The notes: a model not told the origin generated them from the sequence alone. Positions 36,292 through 45,921 are shown, counted from the stretch's first letter. The stretch: DNA of 64,000 nt from Rugamonas sp. (GCF_025354735.1 NZ_JANXMI010000134.1:1-64000), one strand, 5' to 3'. A program made the numbers and translations.

Positions 36292-36348
36292 TTGAATTAA
36301 TTAGTAGCATATGCCCATAATAATGTTAGCATATGCCCTTAATGTCAA
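36292..36348. promoter_or_regulatory. Divergent promoters sharing repeated GGGCATATGC operators
   Basis: Minus-strand promoter of the AKR operon: TTGACA (36343-36348, complement), 17-bp spacer, CATTAT (36320-36325). Plus-strand promoter toward the hydrolase: TTGAAT (36292-36297), 18-bp spacer, CATAAT (36316-36321). The direct repeat AGCATATGCCC-(A/T)-TAAT occurs at 36306 and 36328, 22 bp apart, so each -35/-10 spacer contains a GCATATGCCC copy, as in the tandem MarR promoter at 31964. Binding there would block both directions. Confidence 0.7.
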
Positions 36349-36401
36349 GCGCCGATGAAAGAAATATGAACTGAACCACCCACCCACAGAAGGAGAACAC
36401 C

Positions 36402-37292
36402 ATGACTATCCCACAGCAAGCAGACTTCCCGGCGTACACCGAACACCGCATCGCACGTGATCGCGGCAGCGTCTATGTGCGCGATTTTCCAGGCAGCGGA
36501 CCGGCCTTCGTGCTGCTGCATGGATTCCCGGACAACGCGCACATCTACGACGACCTGATTCCCCACCTTGTGGCGGCGGGCCGCAGGGTGGTGGCACTAG
36601 ATTTTCTGGGCTTCGGCGCGTCCGACAAGCCGGAGGGCGCGCACTACAGTTTCGTCCAGCAACTTGGCGACTTGGAAGCCGTGGTGGATGCGCTGAAACT
36701 GGAGACCATCATTCCGGTCGGCCACGATGCCGGCGGCCCGGCGGCGGTCAACTTCGCGCTGAAACATCCGTCGCGTAGCGCCGCCGTTTGCCTGATGAAT
36801 GCGTTCTACGGCGATGCGCCAGGACTACGGGTGCCGGAATTTATTGAACTGTTCGCCAACAAGGGATTGAAGGCGTTGACGCGGCATTTTCTGGCGAGTC
36901 CCGAGCAGTTCGCATGGCTCCTGGCGTTCCAGCGCGACCAGATGCAAGCCGGCTTGACGGAGGCGCAGAAAGCGCACTACACCGATTTTCTCGGCGCGAT
37001 CATCGACAACAATTTCAGGCAACGGCCGAGTGCCGGGCCGGCTTTTGCGCAGATGACCTATCAGCTAACGGATGAGGTGGCCGCCAATACGGCGCGCCTG
37101 ATCGAGTTTAGAAATTCCGCGGTGCCCTTTTTATTCATCTGGGGAAAAACCGACCCTTATCTTCACGTCACAGCTGCGGAGTACATGAAATCGCAGGCCA
37201 GGAACGCCGCTCTGCATGTCGTAGACGCTGGGCACTGGCCTCAGATAGATCAACCGGTTGAAGTAGCTCGGGTTCTGCTAGCGGCTCATTAA
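36402..37292 (+). CDS. Alpha/beta hydrolase (haloalkane-dehalogenase/epoxide-hydrolase group)
   Basis: 296 residues, ATG with AAGGAG upstream, no signal peptide, hence cytosolic. Motifs: LLHGFPDNAHIYDDLIPHL, DFLGFGASDKP, nucleophile elbow GHDAGGPA with Asp, and late DAGHWPQIDQP with the catalytic His. It groups with haloalkane dehalogenases and epoxide hydrolases by the Asp nucleophile. Divergent from the AKR operon and apparently co-regulated through the shared CATATGCCC repeats. The cluster as a whole looks like detoxification of reactive organic compounds. Confidence 0.88.
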   Translation: MTIPQQADFPAYTEHRIARDRGSVYVRDFPGSGPAFVLLHGFPDNAHIYDDLIPHLVAAGRRVVALDFLGFGASDKPEGAHYSFVQQLGDLEAVVDALKLETIIPVGHDAGGPAAVNFALKHPSRSAAVCLMNAFYGDAPGLRVPEFIELFANKGLKALTRHFLASPEQFAWLLAFQRDQMQAGLTEAQKAHYTDFLGAIIDNNFRQRPSAGPAFAQMTYQLTDEVAANTARLIEFRNSAVPFLFIWGKTDPYLHVTAAEYMKSQARNAALHVVDAGHWPQIDQPVEVARVLLAAH

Positions 37293-37625
37293 AACTGCAG
37301 TTATTTCGCATGTCTGACCAGGCGCGCCGATTTGCGGTGTCGGCAGCCTGGCTGAGGACGGACACCTAAGTCGAGGCTCTAGCCGGATGAGGTTTGCTTG
37401 TGCGCACCTCGCGTACACTGCACCGATATAGCGGTCACATTGCCTTGGACATCTTTCTCCAATCGAGTCGCGCAGGGTTGCGTTGCCCAGCTTCTACTGA
37501 TTTGCGCGGCAAAGGTGCAGCCTCGCTGCTGGGAATTTTTAGCTGAGCATTTAAGAATATATCAAATTGCAAATCGAAAATGTGCTCAAAAAAGCAGCTA
37601 TTCAAGCATTTAAGCCGTTCGTACA
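37293..37625. other. Gap between hydrolase and IS5-type element, no supported gene
   Basis: Mixed composition; no ORF with family resemblance on either strand. AT-rich near 37540-37610, just before the insertion-sequence end. Confidence 0.3.
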
Positions 37626-37925
37626 GGCGTTGTTGCATAAATCGTCCCGCGCCCAGTGCTGACTGACGTTTACACGCCACAGCACATAATGCAGGCTGTT
37701 AACTTTAGGCGTAATTGTGTAGATTCTGGCTTTTTGCCGTGATGAAACGCAAAGATAAATGGCAACGACAAGGGCCAAAGCAGAAATACCGGATCACCAA
37801 CTGGCCGGCATACAACGCTGGATTGATCGCGCGCGGCGACGTGACGGTTTGGCTGGAGACTGACCAGGAGCAGCCTGCCGCTGCAGGACCAGCCAAGCGC
37901 GGCAGGCCCTGTGTGTACGCTGACG

Positions 37926-37933
37926 CCACCATT
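37926..37933 (+). repeat. IS66 target-site duplication, left copy
   Basis: CCACCATT, identical to the copy at 40430-40437; joining them restores the IS5-family reading frame (ADAT-IQMLL). Confidence 0.93.
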
Positions 37934-38015
37934 GTAAGCGTCTTGCCTCAACCGTCTTGACTGGATATTTCATTGTTGGGCAAGGATGGCATTGCCTCGC
38001 TGGGAGCTGCGATTT

Positions 38016-39581
38016 TCAGGCCGTAGCAAGCTGCGCGGCGCAGTTCCATGGCAGGAAGTCGTCAACCCGGTTGACGGGATGCTCGGCGATGTTGGCCAGC
38101 ACATGGCGCAGCCAGGCTTCCGGATCGACGCCGTTGAGCTTGGCCGTACCGATCAGCGAGTAGATGGCGGCGGCGCGCTCGCCACCGCTGTCGGCGCCGG
38201 CGAACAGGTAGTTGCGGCGGCCGATGGCGACGCCGCGCAGCGCCCGCTCGGCGGCCGAATTGTCGATCTCGATGATGCCGTCATCGCAGTAGCGCAGCAG
38301 CGCCGGCCACAGGTTCAGGGCGTACTGGATCGCCGCCGCCGTGTCCGACTTGCGCGACAGTTTTTCGAGCGTGGCGCGCAGCCAGTTACCGAAGTCGTCG
38401 AGTAATGGGCGTGCCCGCAGCTGGCGCACCAACTGCCGTTCGTGCGGCGGTTTGCCGCGAATCTCGGCTTCGATCACATACAGTTCGGCGATCCGCCGCA
38501 GCGCTTCGGTGGTGATGGCCGACGGCCTGGCCGCATGCAGGTCGTAGAATTTACGCCGCGCGTGCGCCCAGCAGGCCGCTTCCTGGATCGTGCCGTCGAG
38601 GTAGAGCGCATTGAAGCCGGCGTAGGCATCGGCCTGCAGCAGGCCGCTGAAGTGGGCCAGGTGGGTTTGCGGATGGATGCCTTTGCGGTCCGGCGTGTAG
38701 GCAAACCAGACGGCCGCCGGCGTGGCGTCGCCGGACGCGCTGTCGTCGCGCACGTATGTCCACAACCGCGCCGTCTTGGTCTTGCCGTTACCCGGCGCCA
38801 GCACGGGAATCGGCGTATCGTCGGCATGCAGCTTGCGGCCGGCCAGCACGTGGCGCCGGATCACGTCGACCAGGGGCCGCAGCAGCGCGCTGGCGGCGCC
38901 GACCCAGTTCGCCAGCAGCGCGCGCTCCAGTTCGACGCCTTCGCGCGCGTAGATCACCGATTGGCGGTACAGCGGGATGTGGTCGGCGAACTTGGCCACC
39001 AGCACGTGCGCCAGCAGGCCGGGGCCGGCGATGCCGCGCGTGATCGGCCGGCTCGGCGCCGGCGCTTGCACGATGGCGTCGCAGCAGGCGCACGCCAGTT
39101 TCGGGCGCACATGGCGGATCACGCGGAAGCTGGCCGGCACCCATTCCAGCTGCTCGGCCACGTCCTCGCCCAGGTGGCGCAAGCCGCCGCCGCAGGCCGG
39201 GCAGGCATCGGCCTGCGGTGGATACACGCGTTCGTCGCGCGGCAGATGATCGGGCAATGGCTTGCGCGCCGCCTTGTTGCGCGGCGCCTTGTCCAGCGGC
39301 GCGCGCTCGCGCTCGGCCTCGCCCTCGGTGGCCTGCAGGTCCTCCAGTTGCAGTTCGAGCTGTTCGATCTGATGATCGAGTTTCTCGGACTTGCGACCGA
39401 ACTGCATGCGCCGCAACTTGGCGATCAGCAGCTTCAGGTGCTCGATCTCGACCTCGGTCGTGGTCAGCTGGGCGCGTAATCCCGCCACCACTTCGTCGCG
39501 CTCGCGCACCGTCTGCTCAGACGCTAGTAACAATGCCTTCAGGGCATCGATGTCGTCGGGCAGGTCGGCGTGGTTGAGCAT
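38016..39581 (-). CDS. tnpC: IS66 family transposase TnpC
   Basis: 521 residues, full length for the family. An N-terminal leucine-rich coiled coil (about 40-95: [22 protein letters not shown]), a zinc-finger region (CPACGG ... CACCD, about 130-175), and the catalytic core with [21 protein letters not shown] and the C-terminal [12 protein letters not shown]. These supply the DDE residues. It should catalyse IS66 movement. It follows tnpB by 30 bp. Confidence 0.95.
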   Translation of the reverse strand: MLNHADLPDDIDALKALLLASEQTVRERDEVVAGLRAQLTTTEVEIEHLKLLIAKLRRMQFGRKSEKLDHQIEQLELQLEDLQATEGEAERERAPLDKAPRNKAARKPLPDHLPRDERVYPPQADACPACGGGLRHLGEDVAEQLEWVPASFRVIRHVRPKLACACCDAIVQAPAPSRPITRGIAGPGLLAHVLVAKFADHIPLYRQSVIYAREGVELERALLANWVGAASALLRPLVDVIRRHVLAGRKLHADDTPIPVLAPGNGKTKTARLWTYVRDDSASGDATPAAVWFAYTPDRKGIHPQTHLAHFSGLLQADAYAGFNALYLDGTIQEAACWAHARRKFYDLHAARPSAITTEALRRIAELYVIEAEIRGKPPHERQLVRQLRARPLLDDFGNWLRATLEKLSRKSDTAAAIQYALNLWPALLRYCDDGIIEIDNSAAERALRGVAIGRRNYLFAGADSGGERAAAIYSLIGTAKLNGVDPEAWLRHVLANIAEHPVNRVDDFLPWNCAAQLATA

Positions 39582-39611
39582 GGGGGCGAGTTTACGCGAG
39601 CGGCCCGATGT

Positions 39612-39959
39612 TTACAAGGCCGACTGCGGCCGCCAGGTACGCTCCGGCCGGCGCCAGTCTATGCCTTCGAGCAGCATCGACAGCTGCGCCTGCGTCAGCG
39701 TCACGCTGCCATCGGCGGCTTGCGGCCAGACGAAGCGGCCGCGCTCAAGCCGCTTGGCCAGCAGGCACATGCCGTCGCCGCTCCACCACAGCACCTTGAT
39801 CATGTCGCCGCGCCGGCCACGGAACACGAACACGTGGCCGTTGTAGGGATCTTCGGCCAATGCCGTTTGTACCTTCACCGCCAAACCGTTCATGCCGGCG
39901 CGCATGTCGGTGATGCCGGCGGCCAGCCAGATCCGGGTTCCTGCCGGCAGTCCGATCAT
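39612..39959 (-). CDS. tnpB: IS66 family accessory protein TnpB
   Basis: 115 residues matching IS66 Orf2: TRIWLAAGITDMRAGMNGLA, HVFVFRGRRGDMIKVLWW, GDGMCLLAKRLERGRF. It is required with TnpA and TnpC for transposition of IS66 elements; its molecular role is not settled. The start overlaps the tnpA stop by 4 bp. Not related to the IS200/IS605 nuclease of the same name. Confidence 0.95.
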   Translation of the reverse strand: MIGLPAGTRIWLAAGITDMRAGMNGLAVKVQTALAEDPYNGHVFVFRGRRGDMIKVLWWSGDGMCLLAKRLERGRFVWPQAADGSVTLTQAQLSMLLEGIDWRRPERTWRPQSAL

Positions 39960-40336
39960 GGCAACAGGCGGGCCAGCAACAGCGTCAGCGTGGCCGCGTC
40001 GACCGAGCCTTCCAGCCGCAACTGGGCTTGGCCCACGCTCAGTACGATGACGCCAGATGGACCGCTGGCGAGAGCGGCCGGCACCGGCGGCGTATCGACT
40101 ACCGTGACGGCCAACAGCTGGCTCGGCGCATTGACCTCATTCCCGGCCTCGGTACCGAAACGCTTGCGCCAACTGAACAGCTGATTGGTATTGATCTTCA
40201 ATTCGCGGGCGATCAGCGACACCGATGCGCCTGGAACCAAGGTGCGCGCCACGGCAGCACGCTTGAATGCATCGCTATGCTGGCGATATGGGCCGCGTTT
40301 CGCCCTGGTGGTGACTGGTTGAATTATTGTGTCCAT
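39956..40336 (-). CDS. tnpA: IS66 family accessory protein TnpA (IS3-like HTH)
   Basis: About 126 residues from the ATG at 40336 (MDTIIQPVTTRAKRG); a TTG at 40378 would add 14 residues. Helix-turn-helix region DAFKRAAVARTLVPGASVSLIARELKINTNQLFSWRKRF is typical of IS66 Orf1/IS3 OrfA-type proteins, followed by a less conserved C-terminus. It precedes tnpB with ATGA overlap. Confidence 0.9.
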   Translation of the reverse strand: MDTIIQPVTTRAKRGPYRQHSDAFKRAAVARTLVPGASVSLIARELKINTNQLFSWRKRFGTEAGNEVNAPSQLLAVTVVDTPPVPAALASGPSGVIVLSVGQAQLRLEGSVDAATLTLLLARLLP

Positions 40337-40429
40337 AAATAAATTTGTGGACACAATCAATTTGCGTCCCAAATTCAATCATGGCGACGTGCAGCTCTCA
40401 GGGGAAGACGGCGCTGGATTGACGCTTAC

Positions 40430-40437
40430 CCACCATT
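40430..40437 (+). repeat. IS66 target-site duplication, right copy
   Basis: CCACCATT, directly following the IS66 terminal GACGCTTAC; partner of 37926-37933. Confidence 0.93.
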
Positions 40438-41257
40438 CAGATGCTGCTCGGACTCAAGCAGGTGTTTCGCCTTCCGCTGCGCGCGCTGCAGGGCTTCGCT
40501 AGTGGTCTGGCCAAGCTCGGCATGCCCGATCTGCAGGTTCCCAACTACAACCCTGTGTCGCCGGGCGCGCGATCTGCAAGTGACGTTACCGATCTTGCGT
40601 AGGGGCGAGGCGCTGCATCTGGTCATCGACAGCACGGGGCCTGAAGGTATTTGGCGAAGGCGAATGGAAGGTACGCAAGCATGGCACCTCCAAGCGGCGT
40701 ACCTGGCGTAAGGTACACTTGGCGATGGACGTGAACACGGGCCAGGTTTGCGCAGCACTGATGACGCACCAAGGTGTTGGCGACGCCGCAGTGCTGCCCG
40801 CGCTACTTGATCATATCCCGCCCGATGTGCCGATCGATATCGTTGGCGGCGACGGCGCGTATGACACCAAAGCATGCCACGATGCTATTGCCGCCCGTGG
40901 GGCACCGCAGTCAATCCCGCCGCGCGAGGGCGCTGCGCTGTGGCACCAGCGTCTGCCGGGCGCAACATGGCGCAACGAAGCCATTAGCGCCATCGCTACC
41001 AGCAGCCGACGAAAATGGAAAGTCGCTAGCGGCTATCATCGGCGCTCGCTCGCCGAAACTTTGATGTACCGGTTGAAGGTGCTGACCGGTCGGGAGCTGG
41101 CCGCGCGAACGATAAGCGCGCAGGCAACCGAGGTAGCTGTTCGTGTCGGTGTCCTCAACCGCATGACCGCACTGGCCCGCCTCAGTCCGTCCGTATTGCG
41201 TAAAGTCAGCATGGGTTTGGGCAGATTGTAGTCAGAATGAATTTATGCAACAGTGCC

Positions 41258-41516
41258 GATATCGTCTGTGTGGGCTCCGGTGTAGTGAGCTTCGAAGCGC
41301 AGTGTCTCGACCCGAGCACCGTGCAGGCCCAAAGCAGTCGGTACACCTGTCAGCATGTTTGCAAGGTATAGCGCCCCGACACGTGTTTGGAACACACCAC
41401 CGCCACCGTCGGTGGCAATCGTGCTTATGACTTGGGTACCCTGGAGGGCGCGCGTTGGGGCTTAGATTGCTTGCTCATTGAGAAGGGATTTCGACGCCAT
41501 TCGCACTCCTGCTGAC
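41258..41516 (-). pseudogene. Gene remnant truncated by the IS5-type element
   Basis: The minus strand from about 41500 reads MASKSLLNEQAI, a stop, then an open frame of roughly 70 codons (TRALQGTQVISTIATDGGGGVFQTR, LHGARVETLRFEAHYTGAHTDDI) running into the IS end at 41257. Codon usage looks genuine. It is probably a decayed gene cut by the IS; I could not name the family. The remaining gap to 41624 is non-coding. Confidence 0.4.
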
Positions 41517-41624
41517 GACCATAAATGGTTTTTAGAGAGCCATGATTTTAACCTCACTTTGGAACCTACCTGAAACAGTCCTTCGACCAAGGCTAACATT
41601 TCTTTTGGCCGCACCATGTCAAAA

Positions 41625-44318
41625 TCATGGTGTAGGTACAACTGCTGCTCCTGAGCTATCTAAATTTAAGCGATGAATCATCTCACGCTCATATGGGTAG
41701 ATAAAATCATTCTCAGGATGGCCATATGCGCGGAAACGAGATTGAGCGAAAATTGATATTCGATTTGCCGAATCTTGCGATAAAGCCCATGCTAGCGGCG
41801 GCTCGTGGAGCAGTCGTAGTTCCGTCGGTGCAACCCCATGCAAATGTTCTAGAGCTAAGACTTCTGGAGGACGTTCCATTTGAGCTTTATAGGTATCGTC
41901 CACTGCATTGAGAGTATCTTCCGTCATTGGCCAATAAATAAGATTGGACGGCTTAAGACGTCTGCGTAACTGCTCCATTGCCCAATCGGTACGCCCTTCA
42001 CGCGAATTCACCATGGCTTTTAATGGTGCTTGCAGTTGAGCGAGCAATCCAGGATCGGCATCATTGAGCACTTGCAATACGGGCCTTCCTTCAGCGGGAT
42101 TGCTCGTTATGACATAGGCCTTGATGCGATCAGCAGCTACGTGGTGATCGAGCAACCCGTCTATCACGTCCAGGAGAGTCACGATCCCCGAATTATCAGA
42201 ATATCCACCATCGACCAGTGACTGCTGCGTTACCATATAGCTTTTAGACCATGCGTTCCAGCCGTACACATCACGTGTACGCGGCGGACTGATATACGGG
42301 AAACGAGCACTATCTATCGCATCGGATAGCAATGACTGCCCGAATACTGCACAGTAGCCGTCGTTCGGGCAAAGTAATGGCTGACTCATTACCACCCGTC
42401 GACCATCCTGCACAGATGTGGAGTTGAATAGAACTAGGGGCTCCGTACCATCCACTTCCCCAGCGCGTTTAGCACGGGTGTTGCTGAATGTGTCGACTAT
42501 CGGCCCGATATGCGGCTCGTTTTCCAATAACTTTCGATATTCACGCTTCCAAGATTGCATCAAAATTCCCGCTCTACTACGGAAATCATCCCATCCCGCA
42601 TCTTCAGATCGAAGCCATGTCGGCAACAAACTCAGTGGAATATCTCTAAATAATAAACGAATCATCATCGGCGATAAATAGTCTGCCGAGTTCAAATTGA
42701 CGAGTGGCTGAAGCAACCTCGCATAGCGTTCTTGCGGTACTTTACGCTCCCAGCATTGTTCGCGCAACTCTTTAGTCCAAGGAGCATCTCTACGGCTAGC
42801 GATATAAGTAGCGGTACCTAGAGCGCCACCTGAGACTGCGCTGATCGCAAATACTCTATCACCGAAGACACCGCAGGTTGCTGCGTCTACCGCAGCGAGC
42901 ATAGTGGCCGTATGTGCAGCAGCTCGAGTTCCTCCGCCGGCTGACGCGATGACAATAATCGGCTCTTGATCATTGCTACCGCCATGCAGCGCTTGCCATG
43001 AGTCGTATTGCTTCTGCACTATCGCCCCTGGCAGGCAAATTCCGGCACGGTCATTGCACAAATCGCTATTTAGAGCCACTTCTGGCTGGCGCAGTAGTAA
43101 CGGCGGAACATTAGAGATCAGGGTAATCGCTATAAACCCAGCAATTGCCATAAATCGAAGGACCAGTGGTATTGCAAAAAAGAACAAGAATGTTATCAAT
43201 ACACCGGCAATCAACCATAAAATCACCGCAGCTGGGGCAAACAGCAATTTCGCGGCTTGTTCTGGTACAAGCGCCGCTACGATGCAAAGCAGCACTACCA
43301 GCATTGAAGTACTAAGCACGGTCACCAGGCTACGCCATGGCAACCGAGGCGCTAGTCGCGTAGCCAGCCTTTTAAACGTCAACGCACGGTTGATATTTCG
43401 ATACCAACGTTTTCCTTTTCGATGCAAACCCGCATTGCGACGAAATATTACAAACACCAAATATAAAGCTGGCAGCATCATTGTCACAGGGACAGTCCAA
43501 ACCCAAGTTTGAGCTATAGTTGCCGATCTGGCCACCAAACCTATCTCGACGGTTGCTAAGCCAGTTAAGAATTCCATTACAACAATTGCTAACCCGCGCA
43601 ACCAACTGCGGACAGCAAATTGCCAAGCAAATATCGCATAACAAACGAAGATTCCTAGCCAAGGAACCGTAAAGGCCCACCCATCCATTCCAATGGTTGG
43701 CTGGATACTGCACAACACAACACCAATGCTACTTGCAGCAAATCCGATCGCAAGCTTCTTGCGCCCAAAAATCGAGCTAAAACGGAAATGTAGGAAGACA
43801 GGGCTAAGCAAAAGCAAAGCAATCACAACCAATACCAATTCTATGCTGGCTATAGATGCGGTCGACCTAGACGATTCAAGTAAAATGGTTGAAATTGCAT
43901 AAAAAGGCACTGCTCCGGCCAATCGAGGTATCCAGATTTCGATTTGCTTGGTAAATCGATTACTATTGCGCTCGTGTCCATTCCGATAACTAACCAGAAT
44001 TCGTGCTAAATACCAAATCGTTAACGCAAACACAAGCGACAAAAGTTCAAAAACTATAAATTGCAGTGCCGTTGCACGTACTCCATATGTGAGCCCGCAG
44101 CGGGCTTCATCGGTGCCACAAATTAGCAACAGCGCCTCTAGAAACTCCCCAGTTTGCGGTAATGCAAGTAGTACACCAATAAGCGACGCGGCAGTAACTG
44201 GCAACAAACAGCGCCGCGTGACATCACTCAGTGCGAATAAAAATTCCCACCAAGTACGCAATACGCTCGCATGTGCAGCAACGCCTGATTGGCTCTGAAC
44301 CATTTTTTCCGATGTCAT
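41625..44318 (-). CDS. Membrane-anchored patatin-like phospholipase
   Basis: 897 residues from the ATG at 44318 with AAGGA upstream; the track TTG is 30 bases earlier. The N-terminal half has about ten hydrophobic segments (residues 30-420). The C-terminal half is a patatin-like domain: Gly-rich oxyanion loop ASAGGGTRAAA, nucleophile elbow AVSGGALGTA (G-X-S-G-G) and the Asp of VDGGYSDNSG, so the Ser-Asp dyad is complete. Lower GC than core genes. The architecture suggests lipid hydrolysis at the membrane; patatin effectors are frequent in anti-phage systems, but no sensor partner is adjacent, so that role is speculative. Confidence 0.85.
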   Translation of the reverse strand: MTSEKMVQSQSGVAAHASVLRTWWEFLFALSDVTRRCLLPVTAASLIGVLLALPQTGEFLEALLLICGTDEARCGLTYGVRATALQFIVFELLSLVFALTIWYLARILVSYRNGHERNSNRFTKQIEIWIPRLAGAVPFYAISTILLESSRSTASIASIELVLVVIALLLLSPVFLHFRFSSIFGRKKLAIGFAASSIGVVLCSIQPTIGMDGWAFTVPWLGIFVCYAIFAWQFAVRSWLRGLAIVVMEFLTGLATVEIGLVARSATIAQTWVWTVPVTMMLPALYLVFVIFRRNAGLHRKGKRWYRNINRALTFKRLATRLAPRLPWRSLVTVLSTSMLVVLLCIVAALVPEQAAKLLFAPAAVILWLIAGVLITFLFFFAIPLVLRFMAIAGFIAITLISNVPPLLLRQPEVALNSDLCNDRAGICLPGAIVQKQYDSWQALHGGSNDQEPIIVIASAGGGTRAAAHTATMLAAVDAATCGVFGDRVFAISAVSGGALGTATYIASRRDAPWTKELREQCWERKVPQERYARLLQPLVNLNSADYLSPMMIRLLFRDIPLSLLPTWLRSEDAGWDDFRSRAGILMQSWKREYRKLLENEPHIGPIVDTFSNTRAKRAGEVDGTEPLVLFNSTSVQDGRRVVMSQPLLCPNDGYCAVFGQSLLSDAIDSARFPYISPPRTRDVYGWNAWSKSYMVTQQSLVDGGYSDNSGIVTLLDVIDGLLDHHVAADRIKAYVITSNPAEGRPVLQVLNDADPGLLAQLQAPLKAMVNSREGRTDWAMEQLRRRLKPSNLIYWPMTEDTLNAVDDTYKAQMERPPEVLALEHLHGVAPTELRLLHEPPLAWALSQDSANRISIFAQSRFRAYGHPENDFIYPYEREMIHRLNLDSSGAAVVPTP

Positions 44319-44838
44319 AGCATCCTTGTTCTCGCAATTAATTGCCAAAAATCAAGTTTAACTATACACAATACATTTCCATGGTGCAGTATTATTTGCT
44401 ATGTGATCACGTTTGTTGGAGCCGACACCACATTGATCCGCAGCGCCTGTATCAGTTGCCGTAGGAACTGACCCGGCCGCCCTCACTGGGCCTGCGTTTG
44501 CTTGGACCTGCCAAGGTCAACGAATCTTGGTAGCCTAGTTAATTTGGCGTCGGCGCGAACACCAGCACAATGTCGCTAAATAACGCCGATCAGTGATACC
44601 CTAAATTCAGTCTGCCTTCAGCTCCGGCTCAACGCCAGTAGGTCCCGAATCAGCAACGCAGCTATTATTTATTGGTCGAACTGATGCCATCGTGTTTTAT
44701 TGAACATGCTGATAATCTAAACTTAGCCATCGACCAACAAGTTGGTCTTCTACAAGGAAGAAGCAAGCCCCATAGCTCGCCTATCTTACAATCCAGTGGG
44801 CAGCATGCCCCTTCGACGTCGGCCCGAACCGGCATCGA
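44319..44838. repeat. 520-bp gap with GACCAAC/GTTGGTC motifs beside the Tn7-like genes
   Basis: No gene is supported. TTGGTCGA occurs at 44672-44679 and a perfect palindrome GACCAACAAGTTGGTC at 44732-44747, followed by TTCTACA. These share the GTTGGTC core with the three repeats at 30.66-30.79 kb. The position, just downstream of the last tniQ gene, fits transposase-binding sites of a transposon end or a former end; orientation of the copies is mixed, so the boundary is unresolved. Confidence 0.45.
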
Positions 44839-45921
44839 TTAGATGTTTACAACCCGCCGCTTAAGACAGATATCCCGCAGATGACTTTCGACCTCACTCA
44901 GTTGGGCTCCAACGCTGTTACACGCTGCCTTAAGGCTTTCCCCACCCATGAAAACCTGTATGGCCATGTCCCTAGGAAACCTCGCGATTGACTCATTGCT
45001 CACGCGCTTGTCGACCTCGTTCAGAACCTCCAGCGCATCATCCGAGGAAGGGTATAGAACGGCCAAAATCGCCGCGCAAGCCAGTCCTGGGTAAGAGACA
45101 TGTTTATCGACGCAGGCGCCGTCGATTTTGCGGACGTAGCTTTGTGGGCTTTTGGTTAAAATTTCTGGAAAATATTTGCTTAGCCAGCTATCTGGAAATT
45201 GCTCGGCGATCCAGTCACTGGCAACATGGCGTTTTCCGATTTCACCCACCCGAAGGCCGAGGATGCGACATCGTTCGCCAATGACCTGCGACCACGTTTG
45301 CAGGTGAAGCGGGCGGTCTCTTTGTAGCCAGTTTAAAAGGATGCGCTCCAAACGCAGCAATGCAGGATTACTAATCTCCTCCTCATCATTCAAGACAATG
45401 CCCTCCGCTCGCTTTGATATAAAGCTAGCAGGTTGCACGGCTGTTTTGACAGACTGCGACAACGGAATTCGGTGCTCAATACACCAGTGGACGCCATCGA
45501 TCTGATGCCACCGCCTCAAGTGGCTAAAACCACGAAATCCGAGGTCGAGCTTCGAACACTCTATACACCATCGGAACTTCGTCAAAGCGGTGCCAAAGCC
45601 GCGTCGAGCAATCGTCTGTTTTTGCTTGGACTCGTGTGGGCGGCCGTGGTAGTTTGATATCGGATACATCACGGGCAGCATTGAGTGTCTTGACGTGAAT
45701 ATATTTTGTTCTAGCCCGCAGGCGTTAGCTAATAACCATATAGGTGGCTGATGTCTCTTGTCGGTTGCACTATTCCTTAACAGCTTAATTGCCAGCTCAA
45801 CGGAAGTGATTCCGTTTACCTGGGCAAATCTTTCAAGGATCCCTGCTGCTAGTTCGTCTTTTAACGGTATCGGTATGTTGTGAATCAAATACTGCTCCGG
45901 TGGTAGATTTGCAAGACCCAA
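44839..45921 (-). CDS. tniQ: Second TniQ family protein (short type)
   Basis: About 360 residues. N-terminal TniQ-like region (IPIPLKDELAAGILERFAQVNG), then a zinc finger resembling the family pattern (RWCIECSKLDLGFRGF ... VHWCIEHRIPL). TniQ/TnsD proteins select the target site for Tn7-like transposition. The frame has no ATG near its beginning: the track start is a TTG without a ribosome-binding site, and the frame is continuous with the upstream tniQ gene apart from one TAG codon. It may therefore be made by readthrough or be a detached part of a longer protein. Confidence 0.75.
   Translation of the reverse strand: MGLANLPPEQYLIHNIPIPLKDELAAGILERFAQVNGITSVELAIKLLRNSATDKRHQPPIWLLANACGLEQNIFTSRHSMLPVMYPISNYHGRPHESKQKQTIARRGFGTALTKFRWCIECSKLDLGFRGFSHLRRWHQIDGVHWCIEHRIPLSQSVKTAVQPASFISKRAEGIVLNDEEEISNPALLRLERILLNWLQRDRPLHLQTWSQVIGERCRILGLRVGEIGKRHVASDWIAEQFPDSWLSKYFPEILTKSPQSYVRKIDGACVDKHVSYPGLACAAILAVLYPSSDDALEVLNEVDKRVSNESIARFPRDMAIQVFMGGESLKAACNSVGAQLSEVESHLRDICLKRRVVNI

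Larger units (their letters stand above)
37934..40429 (-). mobile_element. Complete IS66-family insertion sequence
   Basis: 2496 bp with IS66-type ends beginning GTAAGCGTC (37934 onward, and GACGCTTAC ending at 40429). It is flanked by a perfect 8-bp target-site duplication CCACCATT at 37926-37933 and 40430-40437, the size expected for IS66. It contains intact tnpA, tnpB and tnpC on the minus strand. Intact genes and a perfect duplication suggest a recent insertion. Confidence 0.95.
37742..41231 (+). pseudogene. IS5-family transposase, broken by IS66 and frameshifts
   Basis: The N-terminal part (37742-37933) reads MKRKDKWQRQGPKQKYRITNW, then YNAGLIARGDVTVWL and GRPCVYADAT, the standard IS5-type start. 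After removing the IS66 insert and one target duplication, the frame resumes at 40438 as MLLGLKQVFRLPLRALQGF. Two frameshifts follow, near 40550 and near 40637 (HLVIDSTG then KVFGEGEWKVRKHG). The last part (40719-41231) has GDGAYDT and the C-terminal RRSLAETLMYRLK region carrying the DDE glutamate. Even without IS66 the gene would be dead. Confidence 0.88.
37626..41257 (+). mobile_element. IS5-family element interrupted by an IS66-family element
   Basis: Terminal inverted repeats: GGCGTTGTTGCATAAAT at 37626-37642 and its imperfect complement ATTTATGCAACAGTGCC at 41241-41257. Such TGTTGCATAAA ends are typical of IS5-family elements. The transposase gene inside is split by an IS66 insertion at 37934-40429. 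No clear target duplication flanks the outer ends, so either the ends are off by a base or two or flanking sequence has rearranged. Confidence 0.85.

Noticed and set aside
43372-43713. 113-residue cysteine-rich ORF and other small ORFs inside the patatin gene
   Set aside because: Out-of-frame shadows of the membrane domain of the lipase gene.
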